From Litomosoides sigmodontis (lineage: Eukaryota; Nematoda; Chromadorea; Rhabditida; Onchocercidae): a DNA stretch of 64,000 nucleotides. Position numbers and translations under genes: made by a program. How positions within the stretch are numbered: the first letter of the stretch is position 1; every line of letters starts with the position of its first letter. The DNA lies in assembly GCA_963070105.1 (NCBI GenBank), contig OY718808.1, forward strand, positions 6,735,738 through 6,799,737. The letters are read 5' to 3'. The notes beneath the pieces were generated by a model, which searched no databases, had not been told where the DNA came from, and was given only the letters and a program-made list of their open reading frames with translations. Shown here in pieces: positions 49,801-62,463 of this stretch.

Positions 49801-52800
49801 TAAAATTTTCACCTCATAACTTTACGTTTTCCTACCTATCTAGTAGCCTCAATTTGTATTTATCAACGACAATATAGTGAAATATACTTTAATAGACATT
49901 TAATAAGGAATGAAAAAGTTTAAGACACAAGCGAGGATGGGTGGTAGCCTTCGAGACACCGTCAACACACCAAAGACCACTGACGGATAATCTTGCAACA
50001 GATGACCATCATTTACAGCACAAACAAAATACCCAAATAAGATGGACACAAAATCTAAAAATATCCCAACTGAATGGATTACAGCCTATCTTGCTTTGCA
50101 AACTTTAGCTATGAAGGATTAAAATGGGATAAAAAACAAGAAATAGAATTTATAGGTGAGGCAGGAGGCGGAGGAAGGTTGGAGTAATGAGTTATATGTC
50201 CAATCCCATCATTAACAGTAATTAGTGCGAAACAAATTAAACTTTGCAATTAATTGATACTCCCACATATGAAAGAGAATCACAAATGTGACAAAGCTAT
50301 AGCAGTGTTTGAAATCCTACATCACATATAAAAAAAAATAATTTTAAACTACTTTAGAATGAATAAGGCAAAAAAATTAGCACTTAAATCTAAGCTGTAA
50401 ACTTCCATTCTTCTAACAGTTTCGTCCAAAAGTGAAACACTTATGTAAACAAGATGAAAATATAATTTTAAAATAGGGCAATACTAAATCAAGTCATTTG
50501 ATCATCTTTGTAATTGAATTACCAACGAAACTAATATCCAAATTCATCATCATCGTCACTTCTCATCAAATTTGTAATTGAAGGAGGAAAAGAAAGTACA
50601 CTTCCGTTCTCTAGCTCATTTATATGAAATTAATTTTCATCTAACTACCACTAATTGCCACACCATGTGCTCCATATGAAAACAACCAGTTGTAATAATT
50701 TTTTTCGAAAACTTCACAATTAAAGTTTCAGAGGAAGTTCCAAGCTACAATTCATGCACACATCAGATATCCAATGTATTCCAATACATTTCTATGCTAA
50801 CAAAAGTCTAACTTCTACTCAGTTACTTCTCAGTGCGATGTCCTTGTAGCTATGAGTTCAACCATCTATCACGGAATAAAAGACGTTGTAGAATAATTAT
50901 TAAACCACGGAAGTAAACAAAAATTTTCAAAATTTGTCCTCTCTGTCCCTCAGCATTATTTCCCATAAGATAGAGAAAATGTCCTTCAAATAGCAAAAAA
51001 AAGCAAGGGAAAAAACAGCATAATCAGATTTGCGCTTTCCTGAGGACAAATTTAAGTACTAGAATATACAAAGTACCATGATCTTTTACCCTTAGTTCAA
51101 TCTTTTTTTTGAATCAAATTTTCCCACGATAGAAATTTTTACAGAAACTCGTCATTATTTTATACATTATTCTGCCTCAATGATATATAGCAATCACTTC
51201 CTTTCCTGATAGTTCTAAAAGTGGTTTCAAAAAAAGTTAAAATTCAGGACGCATGATGCCATCTACTTGATAAATTATACTTTACACGCTCTGCATTCTT
51301 AATCCAAAACCTTTTCAATCCTTATACATTATATAAACATACAATATCATTTTCATTACAATAAGTACTATAATGACAGTGCAGTTGCATCAATAGCCTA
51401 ACCAATCACAATACTAAAATTCAAAATTCATCTCTTCAACTATGCACAATGGATTTCTGTTAATTTCTTTCTCACTTATCTTGAATGGGTGTATAAGTGG
51501 AAATGGGTGTATAAGTCCATACGTGGAAACCCAAACGCCACGGCAACAAAATTCAACAGCATTATTATCAAAATGCTTTCAACGAAATCACAGGAGAACC
51601 ACCATACGAAAAATGATGCCCTCGTCTGTTCGTATATGTTCCTTCGAACGCTTTTAGTTTCTCAGAACTACCAGCTGTACTTCCACGCAGTAAAGAATAA
51701 ATGATTCACTAGAAGACCAAATTCGTGCAAAGTTCTTCATTTGTCAACTTCGGATTATTTGCATAATTCCGAAACAATTTTCCTTTCCCCTACCATGAAT
51801 CATTCTGATCACAACCAAGTTCATTCCAGCTCAACGGTCATTCCACTGCAAACCACCCCACTGGTGCCCATAACCAACACGCTATCTATTTACTCGTCTA
51901 ATGTTAATTGGATTTTCTAAATTAGTTTTAGGTATCTGTCCATTTTATTTGCTGCTCGTTAACAAGGGCATTGAGTTATCTGATATGCAATAATTAAAGC
52001 GACATTATCGCTGCAGAAACGCAGTAGCCCTTTAGCGTATGAGATGGTCAGTGTCCAAATCTCGATTGTGCAAATCTTCTAGATAATGCACTGAGGAAAG
52101 ATGAAGGGAAAATATAGATAGATAGATATAAACGATATATGGACAAGCCAATAGATTGGGAGAATAGACTAATGAAAATGCAGGAAAACTGTCACTCTTT
52201 CGCTTCCTCCTCTTCTTATTTACATGAATGGAAATTTCTGGTTGTCATCTTAATGTCAACTCAAAATTGCTCACTTCTATTCTTTTTAATTTAATAAAGT
52301 TGAAATATCAGAATAACAGCAAACTTGTGATTGCAACCGTTTCAAAAACTCTTGAAATTCTGATAACAAAAAAACCTTAACTTGTTATAACTAAAGAACA
52401 TGGTTATTAATGAAGTACCGGAAACTGCGATGATTTAAAGAACTCCGTTTTTGTAGCCTTTCAAAATTTCTTAATATTTTCTCAGGAAATTAAAAAAAAA
52501 GAATTAAAATGATGTCATTTTACTGATAAATAAGAATAGCCATTCTAACTGAATGATTCTTTAAAAGAAGTTAAAATTTGAGCGATCGAAAATAAATTAG
52601 AAAAGAATGATTCCCTTAAGCAGCTTATTTAAAAAAGATTTGATCTGACTTCATAAATTCTCCATGAGCAATTAATCTTCTCTGGTTACTAGCTACATAA
52701 CGATTCAAAAAAAAGGTCACAAATGAAAATTTCAAAACTTTGCATAAATAAGACAGATAAAAAAGTTAATGTTACTACTCGAAGAAATTTGTAAGTTAAA

Positions 52801-53232
52801 CTTTGCAAAAGTTGAGACTTTAAAGATAATTTTTAAACAGAGCAAAACTTACTCCATAATTCCAATTCTAGCAAATTATCGATTTGAGCAAATGTTTCTC
52901 GGCAAAGTCGGAGGTGTAAAGCCAATTTTGCATAAATATTATAAATAAATAATAGAATACAATACAGGACGGAGACTTTTTCCTTCTTCCCTTCTCCCTT
53001 TTTTCACTTTCTTTGCTTTCCCTGAGAAAAACAGCGAAAGAGATGTGGAAGGGTGAACAGAGGAGGATCTCTCCCACTCAGAGAGATGACGTTCCAAATA
53101 GTTTAGAATGAAACAAACACCAGCACTTCCATCGTCGTCACCACAACCTGCAGAAACACAATTGTTATCGCTTAGAAACTATTACTACTACACATTTGCT
53201 TACTTTGTTTGTCGGCTCTCAAATCCGTACAT
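43895..53232 (-). CDS. unc-34: Ena/VASP family actin regulator (EVH1 - proline-rich - EVH2), unc-34 type
   Basis: Actin-elongation factor acting at the leading edge in axon guidance and cell migration. Exons: 53232-53204, 49589-49427, 49331-49236, 49089-48987, 48635-48488, 45612-45353, 45262-45104, 44820-44734, 44638-44524 and 44084-43895. Sum 1350 bp (449 aa), in phase. EVH1 (about residues 11-125): STVAVAMADVMMYDDTTKQW, QVRILHNVHTNAFRIVGTRL, YKPATPTFHQWRDE and VYGLSFMKEEDARLFV; the aromatic residues that bind FPPPP ligands are present. A Ser-rich linker holds RRAS (Ser209), a PKA consensus. A proline run (APPPPPPPSS) would bind profilin. EVH2: LKKVQLRKVS block, NLLSELEATLIKRK actin-binding block, LRRPWEKQ, and a C-terminal coiled coil (ILDKWKEEILSELRQEINKA) for tetramerisation. 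The first exon (MYGFESRQT plus two bases before gtaagc) was chosen because it supplies an ATG, the right phase and a strong donor. It is inferred, and is separated by a 3.6 kb intron. The junction at 44734 has a weak donor. Confidence 0.92.
45613..48487 (-). other. 2.9 kb intron of unc-34
   Basis: Long intron between the linker exons (ends at 48488 and 45612). I see no exon-like frame inside it that would fit the phase (2), and no nested gene. Alternative linker exons are common in Ena/VASP genes, so cryptic exons remain possible. Confidence 0.45.
49590..53203 (-). other. 3.6 kb first intron of unc-34
   Basis: Separates the inferred 29-bp first coding exon from the EVH1 exon. Contains a two-copy 18-bp direct repeat (about 51481-51516) and a short GATA run (52116-52129). 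The 71-codon plus-strand frames at 51442-51704 overlap each other in different frames and are not supported. Confidence 0.5.
51481..51516. repeat. Two-copy 18-bp tandem repeat
   Basis: The 15-mer AATGGGTGTATAAGT occurs at 51484-51498 and again at 51502-51516, with a three-base spacer that gives an 18-bp period. Read directly; no function is apparent. Confidence 0.8.
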
Positions 53233-56200
53233 CCACAATGCAATGTAATGACACAGTAGCAACAGTATCACCGGCAGTGACGCTCCACACTTCTGTTATC
53301 AGTGCCACCACAAAGGTGTTGTATCGTCGTCGTCAGGAAGCAATACACTAGCGGCGAGCTATTAACACTCTTTAGAGGCGTGCTGCCTGAAATTATCTCC
53401 AAAGTACATATTTCGAGGATAAACCACGTAGCACACAAAGTTCACATATAAATTGTCAATAAACGGAATGATTGGAAGAAGGTGTGCTCCGCTGTTCCTA
53501 GCGTGTGTATGGTAAGCAAACACATGTCACCAAGACCATTCAATCTCTGAACAAGAAGTAACGAGGACAGCGAACCGCCGCTTCTTCTGAAGCTCTCCCA
53601 ATTCAACCATTTCAAAAATCTTCTAAGAGTTAAACTGTCAAAATTTCCGATAAACTTGGTCATCTACCATTAATTCAAATTCATCTGTTTTTAACGTAGA
53701 ATTTGCAGCAAAGCACACTATAAATGAAGCAGGACTAAATCAGTCTTGGATATTCCTGACAATTTAATTACAGCTCAACCCATGACCGCAGCCTATCACT
53801 CTCCTGCTACCATTTTTTAGCTTCATGTCATCATCCTCTCATACAATATTAAAGTGCTATCTGAAGCACAAAAGGAAAGTAACGGTCAAAAAGTGCCATG
53901 AAGTTCTTAGTTGTTACCTTTAAGCAGTTAAAACTTAAGTAATTTCAGTATTTTGATTTTTTCGTCGCAATTTTTTACTTTCAGCTACAAATTGTAAATG
54001 CAAACAAATTCCACTACGACTGCCGGAAGCAAACGAAAATAATTTGCTATCATTAGGACTTCCTCACTTAGACGCAATTACTACTACTAAGCATAACGAA
54101 TGAAATTACACAGTGCTTACCAGTATTTACAGTCAAAGTATTTCATTAAACTAATTCAAACATAAATATTATTGAATATTTAGTGCTCAAGTCAAGTACA
54201 CTGATTCTATTGTACATTTACGACTCATACATCTCGAACACGCAAACCCTTTGTAATGTTAAAACGTTCAACAGGTGATTGTGCAAAACATACTATAGTG
54301 ATATGTCGAGAGAAAACAATTAATTAGCTTAATTACGAATCTTTCACTTCATATCATCCTATTAACGCCGTTAAAAGTGAGTGAGTGAGATCATTGGTCG
54401 GACACATAATAGTATTTATACTTAATTATTCATCCAGTACGAATGGCTGACGAACGAAATTCACAAAAAAAGCACATCAATAGTCTATTGCGTCCTAAGT
54501 ATTGTGCATAGTCAACTCTTCTTTTTTGAAAATCTTCACTTCAGGAAACATTCTTGGCTACTACATCCTTTCGCTTCGAAAACATTTTTCAGTGTTTCAT
54601 AACACATTACTAAAAAGTTTTCACAAAAGCTCGAGAACGACAATGGAAGAGCGAAGGAAATGCTATAAATGCTCCTTCCAATATTGGAAAGGATTTGACA
54701 CCGTCAGGTTCCGTGACGATTGATAAGATTTCAAAAAGAAATTAAACTGTAACTGATTTCACCAACAAACCGGTTGCCAATGAATTCAGTCGGTTCTTTC
54801 ATTAGCTTTTTTTATCACTAAACTACCACTTACATTCATTCATCACAAAACGGTTATTGCAAACTTCGTTCTGTCTTCCAAGCAAGCAATCCTTCTCTTC
54901 CTGGGAAAATTAATTAGGCAAACAAAGAAAGATACAGCCATTAGGCAGACGGTTGACGAATTGATGCCAACTTGGGATCTTCGAAAAAAGTTTGTGAAAA
55001 ATTTAAAACGCAAAACTGCTTAAATCACATCGTGTATTACAAAAAAAGAGAGAAAGCATGAAAAGTACAACTATCAGATAAAACTATTTAATTTATAAAA
55101 GTAAAAGGATGAATGCAAAAAACTTCTAAATTACTTTAGAGCAATACAGCAGCTAAGCTAAGAACTGCTTGGTTTACCTCAGAAACGAAAGACTAATAAA
55201 TTTTGCAGAGCCAATAAGAATAGTAATTTAAACGTGTAAAGAGTTCCAAGAACGAAAACAGTATTAGAGCGTGAACACATTAAAAGGCGCATCAAAAACG
55301 TGATAGATGTGTGGATATCATAATGATGAACTGGATAATTAGGCAGCATTTTAAATTAACGCCAAATCGGATGGTGTAAAAAAAGGAAAAAAGGAAATTT
55401 CATCATCAAAGACATATACTACTAAATTTGCGGTGATAAATGAAACAATGGGATAGATGGATGATAATGAATTGATGGGGTCGTTGCGCAAATGAGGAGA
55501 GGTGCGAACTGACCGCACCCTGTAATACCCATCAATCACCCTATTTTGTCCCACCGTATTATTCTCTTGTTGTCCGCATGAAATACAGTTAATGACTTGT
55601 AAAATTTTGAAAGAAAGCACTTTCTCATTGCTTCACAAATACATAACCAATTGGTTATGAAAACATTGCATCTAACAAATTCACATATTAGTTTTTTGCC
55701 TTTCATTCTCTTTCTCTCATTGGGAAAAAAGATTTCAAAATTAACAAATGAATTTTTTAAAAAAAAGCCTAACTCGCTTTTTTTTTTAAAACAATTAATT
55801 AGAACTTGTACGTTAACATTCATAGATATATACAGTGCTAGCATTATAAAGGAATACAACTAATGTCCATAGAAGCATGTGATATTCAGTGCTATCAACG
55901 AATTAGCTAATCTATGACCGATGGAAAATCAGCTCTTCTTCAGTAAATTATAGGGTATGAATAGACATGAAATGATAAAAAAAATTATTGGAGTGAAAGA
56001 AAGGAAGGGCACTATTTCTCATTTCTGATACTATTAGAGGAGACAGACGCTGATCAGCACGCTGTCATGTTTTATAATCTAACAAATTTATCTCCTCTCT
56101 GTGAAATTGTTTCTCAATGTTCCTTTATAACTAAATGCACAAAGAAATTGTGTAATGATAGCCAGTGAGGTGATGTGTAGCTTCGATGTCAAATTAATTA

Positions 56201-56464
56201 GCAGACGCATTAATCTAGAAATCTATGAATTGAATTAAACATTACGACAAATTATTAAGATGGTTTAAAGTTCAGTAATTTATGAATGGTTCTGCAATTT
56301 CGAAACAAAAAATGCTTGAACATACCATTTCAACCGTATCTATGATTTATAATAGTTGCGGTGGAAATGAAAAAAAAATTCAGCTATTGGTAAATTGATT
56401 TCCCTCAGAATTCGTGTTAGTTTAGTCTAAAATTTAAAGAGTTTCTAAATTCTTTTCAGGAAGA

Positions 56465-56490
56465 GGGAGAGACAGAGAGAGAGAGAGAAG
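56465..56490. repeat. (GA)n microsatellite
   Basis: Short GA repeat on the plus strand with one C interruption, read directly. Confidence 0.75.
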
Positions 56491-57842
56491 TGAAGGAAAA
56501 AGAAGACAATTTTTTATGTAAATTTCCTTACAGAAATAGATTACAACTGCTAAAGCCTACCATCCCTGCAGTATATGTAATGTAAGCAAAGTGAAGTATC
56601 AAAAAAAACAACTGTTAGTGGAGAGAGGAAAAGAAAAACATCAATCTCTACTGTTGAAGATGTTGTTGTTGTTGCTAGAAGGTTGAGGTTGGGTGAGGTG
56701 AAGGGCAGTCATGTAGGTAGTGCCCATCTTCTTCATGCCCACCAGAAACGCTCAGCAAGAAAGAGTGGCAAGACGACGAACTGCAAAACATTGCTTCATT
56801 ACATGGCTGATCTGAGAGAGATGGAACGTAGGTCAGGCCTGCTCCAAATTCACGCAGCAACAAACATATCATCCCAATATTGCCTCAAAATTCAACAATC
56901 TCTAAAGTTACAAAAAAAAGAAACCTGCCTGTAAGGGGAAAGGCGGAACAGCTTCTCTCTTTAGATTTCATTTTCTACTACTACTCTTTCATTACATCCA
57001 ATTCAGGTCAGGTGGGCGGTTACCACTGTGTATCGCCTCTTTTCCCACTCATATCTTTTACTACAAATCAACAAGTCAGCAGCAAAACTAGCAAAGGAAA
57101 AAGTATAAACGATGAAAAAAATCTAAAAATTCTTTATCACAACTCTTGCTAGGCCGTCGTGATATTGGCGATGTATTTTGAGTGAAATGTACTCTTAACG
57201 ATCAGACAGCTTGTCATATTGATTTCTTGGCATTCATAAAATTGTGTACTAGGGCGAAAAGTGAAATTTCATTATATGTGGGATAACTGTCTACTTCATT
57301 AAATTGACTATTCGTAAAGCACACAACTGTGACAAACCTGATTTTCATATCCTACTGCATTTAGAAATTAGACTAGCAATGCAAGAAAAAAGGATGCTTT
57401 AATAGTGTGTGTTAATAATAGGGAAAAAATATGTTGAATGAAGCATAGGGATGTTTCAAAGGCTTTTTGTAACGATAACCGATGACGAAGGCGATGACAA
57501 ATGTGGCATCTGTTGTCTACTTCAATTTATTCCTGACTACCAGGTTTCGAGTGGAACGCTAAACCACCACGCAGAAGAGGAGATGAGAAACATGAAGAGC
57601 AGCAATATCTCTTCGAACAGGGTTGGCGAAACAGCATGAGACTAAAATTATTGACGTTTCGTCTCGTTCAGGACTAGTGGAGCACGCACTTCGAATGCAT
57701 GGAACGGATGAAACCAATTGTATGAGGGCTAATGGTCGAAACTCATAACGCCCATCGTCTAACCAAGCTATTCTACCCCAAGATTCCCTTTCGCCTATTA
57801 GGCATCAGACTAAGTCCAATCTATTCCCAGAAGATAACTCAT

Positions 57843-57892
57843 ATAGAGGGAGATAGAGAGAAAGAAGGAGAGAGAGGGAAAGAGACAGAGGT
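57843..57892. repeat. Purine-rich GA-type repeat
   Basis: About 50 bp of imperfect GA/GGA repeats, almost free of pyrimidines, read directly. Confidence 0.7.
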
Positions 57893-60800
57893 AGGGCAAA
57901 TTAACAAAACACAACAAGGCATTTTGTGACCAAGAAATATAATTCAAATTCAATATGTAATCAACTTCCAAATCCAACGTGAAATTCAACCTTTCTTAAT
58001 CATAAAATCCCAGTAATATCATTCCCATATGCTCATTATTCTTCCTCTACAATTGTCTGGTCTACTTGCTCATACCTTACCTTCATCTTCCACCACTCCC
58101 AGCTTGCGGTTATTAAAAGAAAAACGCCAAAGACGAAAGAAATGAATATGCAAAGAAAGGAACCGCCAAAAAACTAACCCTCCTCATTCTTTCTACTCCT
58201 GAAATTCTAAAATGCAAGGGAAAAAGGCGTCATCAAATCCAAAGTATTTTAGTGTCTAAAATTCAAAAACTAAGTCACCTACCATTTAAGGAATAATGGA
58301 GTTAACACATCAGCAATTTGGAATTTTTTTTCAAAGCTCTAAGACTTGTCGCAGATCCTTGACAACCTTCATATAGATCATTACAACTTTTTTCAATGGG
58401 TTTATATACGATGTCATAAATTATACACATCCGAAATACAGGTTATCGTACATCTCACATCAATTTATAAACAAGCTCCATCAAACTTGTTCACCGAAGT
58501 TTCAGGCTTACAATTTTGAAAAAAAAAGAATTAGCAAATCAGTGAAAAAAAAACCACAAAATGATTTTAGCTTTAAAAAAGGAAAATAATCTTTTGAGAC
58601 TATTTTCGCTTGGAAGCATACAAATTTCGATCGTTCTTTTTCAAACCCAAAATTAAATTGTGGTAAATTTTAAATAGAATTTCGTTTTATCAAGTAAAAA
58701 TCTTAAATTTGAAAGCATTAAAAAGATAATCCTACAAAAAATTATACACTAATTGTGCTTTTATTTGTCAATTTTAACATTTTTAAACCTTACTACTTTT
58801 CGTCCTCTTTCAGCTATGATATGAATAGTAGCAGTAGCATGAGAGAGCAATATGAGTAAAAATAAAATCGATGAATTGAAAAATCCTTTTCTCCCAAAAT
58901 TCTAGCCATTTTATGAAATTTCTTACGCATTTCCCTTCCAAATTTTAACCCACCAAAAAAAAAATTACCAGCTCCGTAAAAAATGTGTAAAAATTTAGAG
59001 TGATGAAGGAAAAAGAGCTGATTGAGTCATAAAATTGCTTAAAAGCAAGAAAAATACAGAGTCATCATTCCCTCCACCCCGTAAGTCAACAACACCCTCT
59101 TCCCATCCAATTTCTCGAATAACTGTTTAACTTCAAATTGCCACTTCTATCATCACTACTCCTCAGTCATCAGTCCACTCATCCATCCATCGAGCATCTG
59201 ACCACAAAATCTATCCCCCAAATTTTGCTTACAACTATATGCTTACATACAACATTTGCACGCCCTTTCCTCTCAGCATTTTACACGCACACAATTGCTG
59301 CATGAAAAAGATGACCGATATCAATTTTTCGAAAAGTCGCATGAAATGAACGTAAATAAAAAGTAAAAAGTGAGGACGAAAGAAGCGCAAATGATGCCAA
59401 TGAATTAATTATAAATACACTCAAAATAATCCCTGTTATACGTTGAAAACTGGAAATAACAAGAAATTCTATGAAATAATAATTAACGGAGTCTTTGCTT
59501 TCCGCAAAATGACCATAAAAATGTCGTTTAACACTTAAATTATGAAAAGAGGCACTAAAAGTTATAGCCGTTTCAGAGAAAACAGAAAAAATTTCCTATC
59601 TCTCAGCAATTATTCTGCCTGAAAAACGAAGTAAGGAATAATTCGAACGCAATTCCACATCCTCCCATCAACGGAACGAAAATGGAAACCAGTAGTGGTG
59701 CAGTGTGAAGAACTGCATTATGAAAGTGATAATTAGATACATTGATTGATTAATTAATTATGATGATTAATACACAGGAATCTATAAACAACACTCTAAT
59801 TAGTTTAATTTCAATTGAATTCCGTCCAACTCTTTTCCATCGACATTCAGCTAGTAATAAATTCATTACCTGAAAGAGAAAGATAACAATATTATGACTA
59901 CAACACCCTAATGGGTACCAACAAATCAGATGAAATCACTGACGAATCTATCGAAGACCTGCTCATTTATTAGATGAAACAATGTTCTGGATGTAAAACA
60001 ATTCTATGATTCATATTAACTTAAAACTGCTGCAATAAGCGCCAAAATAAATTAGACCTTATTATGAAAGCCTAAGTTAAGTAAACGGTAAGGTGAAGTA
60101 AATGAAACGTGTGTTAATTGTTAATTTAAAAGTTAAATATTGTCATTTAACTGCGCGTCACAAATCTAAAGATAAAAAAGTTATCAAAAACTGAATATTT
60201 GGTAAATTTTATTTGATTCCCACGAAATATGATGAGAAGATTGAATTATGGTAAGATGAAGGCAAGAAACCAACCTGAAATCAAGGAACTTCAGACTCTT
60301 AGCAGATGAACAAAGGAAACATTGCTGAATATAAACTAATGCAAATGAGTTTATGCACCCATCAATGTCTAAACCGTATGAGCAATCACCTAGCTATTAA
60401 CTATTTTCACAATTTGAAAAAAGGAAGAAATGAAATTCACAACTGGAACTGAAGAACTGAAATCCAACCAACTACTAAATTCAATCATCAAAGACGATAA
60501 CTATTCCATATCTATAAAATGAAAATATTAAATCGTCAATTATTTTATTACCCATTTATTGTACCAAAAGCATATTTGAGGAAGTAGCGCTTTCAAAAAT
60601 AGTCCTCTTATAAACTTTTTTTGCCCACCCATCATTACTTCAAAAAAAAATAATAATTTGCTAGGAGTGGTGAGAGCGGTAGGAGTGAAAGACATGCATG
60701 CACTTTTAAACGAAGTGAAAAGTAAATGTTTCAATAACTGCGAAATAAGTCAATAGTGCCATTTGAGAGTTCAAAGGAATAAACTTCAGCAAGAATTAAC

Positions 60801-62081
60801 ACCTACAAAAGGACATGGAAGTGAATTATTGAGCACATTACTGAATTATTATTTCCAACCGATTAAGCCAACAGCTTTAACTGGAAAGAGAATGCAAAAG
60901 CATATAGAAATAATTCAAATGACTGATAATCAGGAATTACGCCAAAGTATATAATTATCTTTAATTGTATAAAAGAAATGATTGTTGAAAGTAACCTGCC
61001 TACGATTATCTGAACACGAAGGCGCAAACAATCTGCTTCTTCCGATGGAAGTTATTTTTCAGCACTGTCCACCTGATAAACACAATTCATAATTTTCAGT
61101 GCAGAGAGACTCAAACCCTCCCAGTATCGAGGAGGGAAAACAGGTTCAACTAAATGGGAAGGAATAAAATTAACATATGAGAAAGTAGAAAGCAAGTGGA
61201 AACGTATGCATTAAAGAGTATCCTTTAATTGTCAACTTTTACACTTTCCCTCTTTTCCTAGCTATATAACTTACGATCTTTCTGCCCAGAGACTTCGCCA
61301 TGCCTCATAAAAATTAGACATTGAAACGTCAAAGCTACAAAGCCACACTTCTAATAACGCTGAACAAAATCCAGCAAACAATGAACAGTCTAACCATTTC
61401 ATTCTCACGTACCACGTGCCACGCGACGTCTAAAAAACAGTTCTATCGAACGGATGGATAACTACATCTACGTTACAATAATCCGCAATTCTGTCTCTAA
61501 ATACTCGCCAAACACCATTATCTATCAAGAGAGCACTTTATAATTTCGAAATTGCAAGACAATAAATTCTTCTAAGTGCAACAATATTAATTTCAGACAA
61601 ATAAACTTTCAATAAGCGTAAATTATATTTCCAAATAATGAAATCAATGAAAAGAATTTGGAATTTTGAAAGGAATTCATTAAAGAAAAGAAGTAACATA
61701 ATGACTTATCAAACGATCTCTCTCTAATTTAAGCCAGTGCTTTGTCCTCCCATTTGCATTAACAGCAATAGCAAGAAAGAGAAAAGTGGACGGAACGAAG
61801 TGAACAGATCAAAGAATCAGAGAAGAAATGACCGGCGTGCGTACGTCCACGCGTGTCACTCTCAAGGAGAAGAGCGGAACGTTGCAAAGTTCAACAATGA
61901 AATTCTCTAAAGGCAAATGCAATCAATGAGAAGGAACACTAATTTCGAGGTCAATTAAGCTCGTAAACTGAGCTCAACGCAAGACAGGACAGGGTGAGGA
62001 GAGGAGCGAGCAGATAACACGAAAGTTAAGGTCAAAGTGCATGCACACACATTAAGCAACGCGTAACAGAAACGACCTCCT

Positions 62082-62101
62082 CCCCCCCCCCCCCCCCCCC
62101 C
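62082..62101. repeat. Poly(C) tract of 20 bases
   Basis: An uninterrupted run of C on the plus strand, striking in an AT-rich genome and followed by CA- and CT-rich sequence. The length of such runs is often mis-called in sequencing, so the count should be treated as approximate. Confidence 0.85.
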
Positions 62102-62419
62102 ATCCACCCACCGCTACTACTACCACTGACCACCACAACCATTCAGGCAAGTACCGTCATCATCGTCTCGCCGTCCATCCATCAATCGCTATAGTTCAGT
62201 GAGAGAGGGAGCGAAGCGGAGCGGCGAGGGAAAGGGAGGGAGAGTGGGGTGGTGGTGATGAGATGGGAACGGAGAGTGGAGTGTTGTTGATAGTGGTAGG
62301 AGATTCCGGAACACGACAAAAGAGAAGTGAGAGGTGAGGGAGGGGGAAGTGAGAAGCAAAAAGGGCATACAAGGCAAAATGAGATCTTCGCAGTATCAAT
62401 GTATGCTGGACATAAGTGT

Positions 62420-62420
<1 letters not shown>

Positions 62421-62456
<36 letters not shown>
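62421..62456. repeat. (GA)n microsatellite
   Basis: About 17 uninterrupted GA units on the plus strand, the longest perfect dinucleotide repeat in the window. Confidence 0.9.

Positions 62457-62463
<7 letters not shown>

Noticed and set aside
51442..51704. Two overlapping plus-strand 71-codon frames
   Set aside because: Different frames over the same bases, partly made of the tandem repeat; no domain.
56683..56934. 83-codon plus-strand frame with an overlapping 65-codon frame on the other strand
   Set aside because: No recognisable motif, no exon borders; opposite-strand frames of similar quality suggest chance.
62189..62399. Two overlapping minus-strand frames rich in Pro, Ser and Leu
   Set aside because: They come from low-complexity CT-rich sequence read in two frames at once; not coding.
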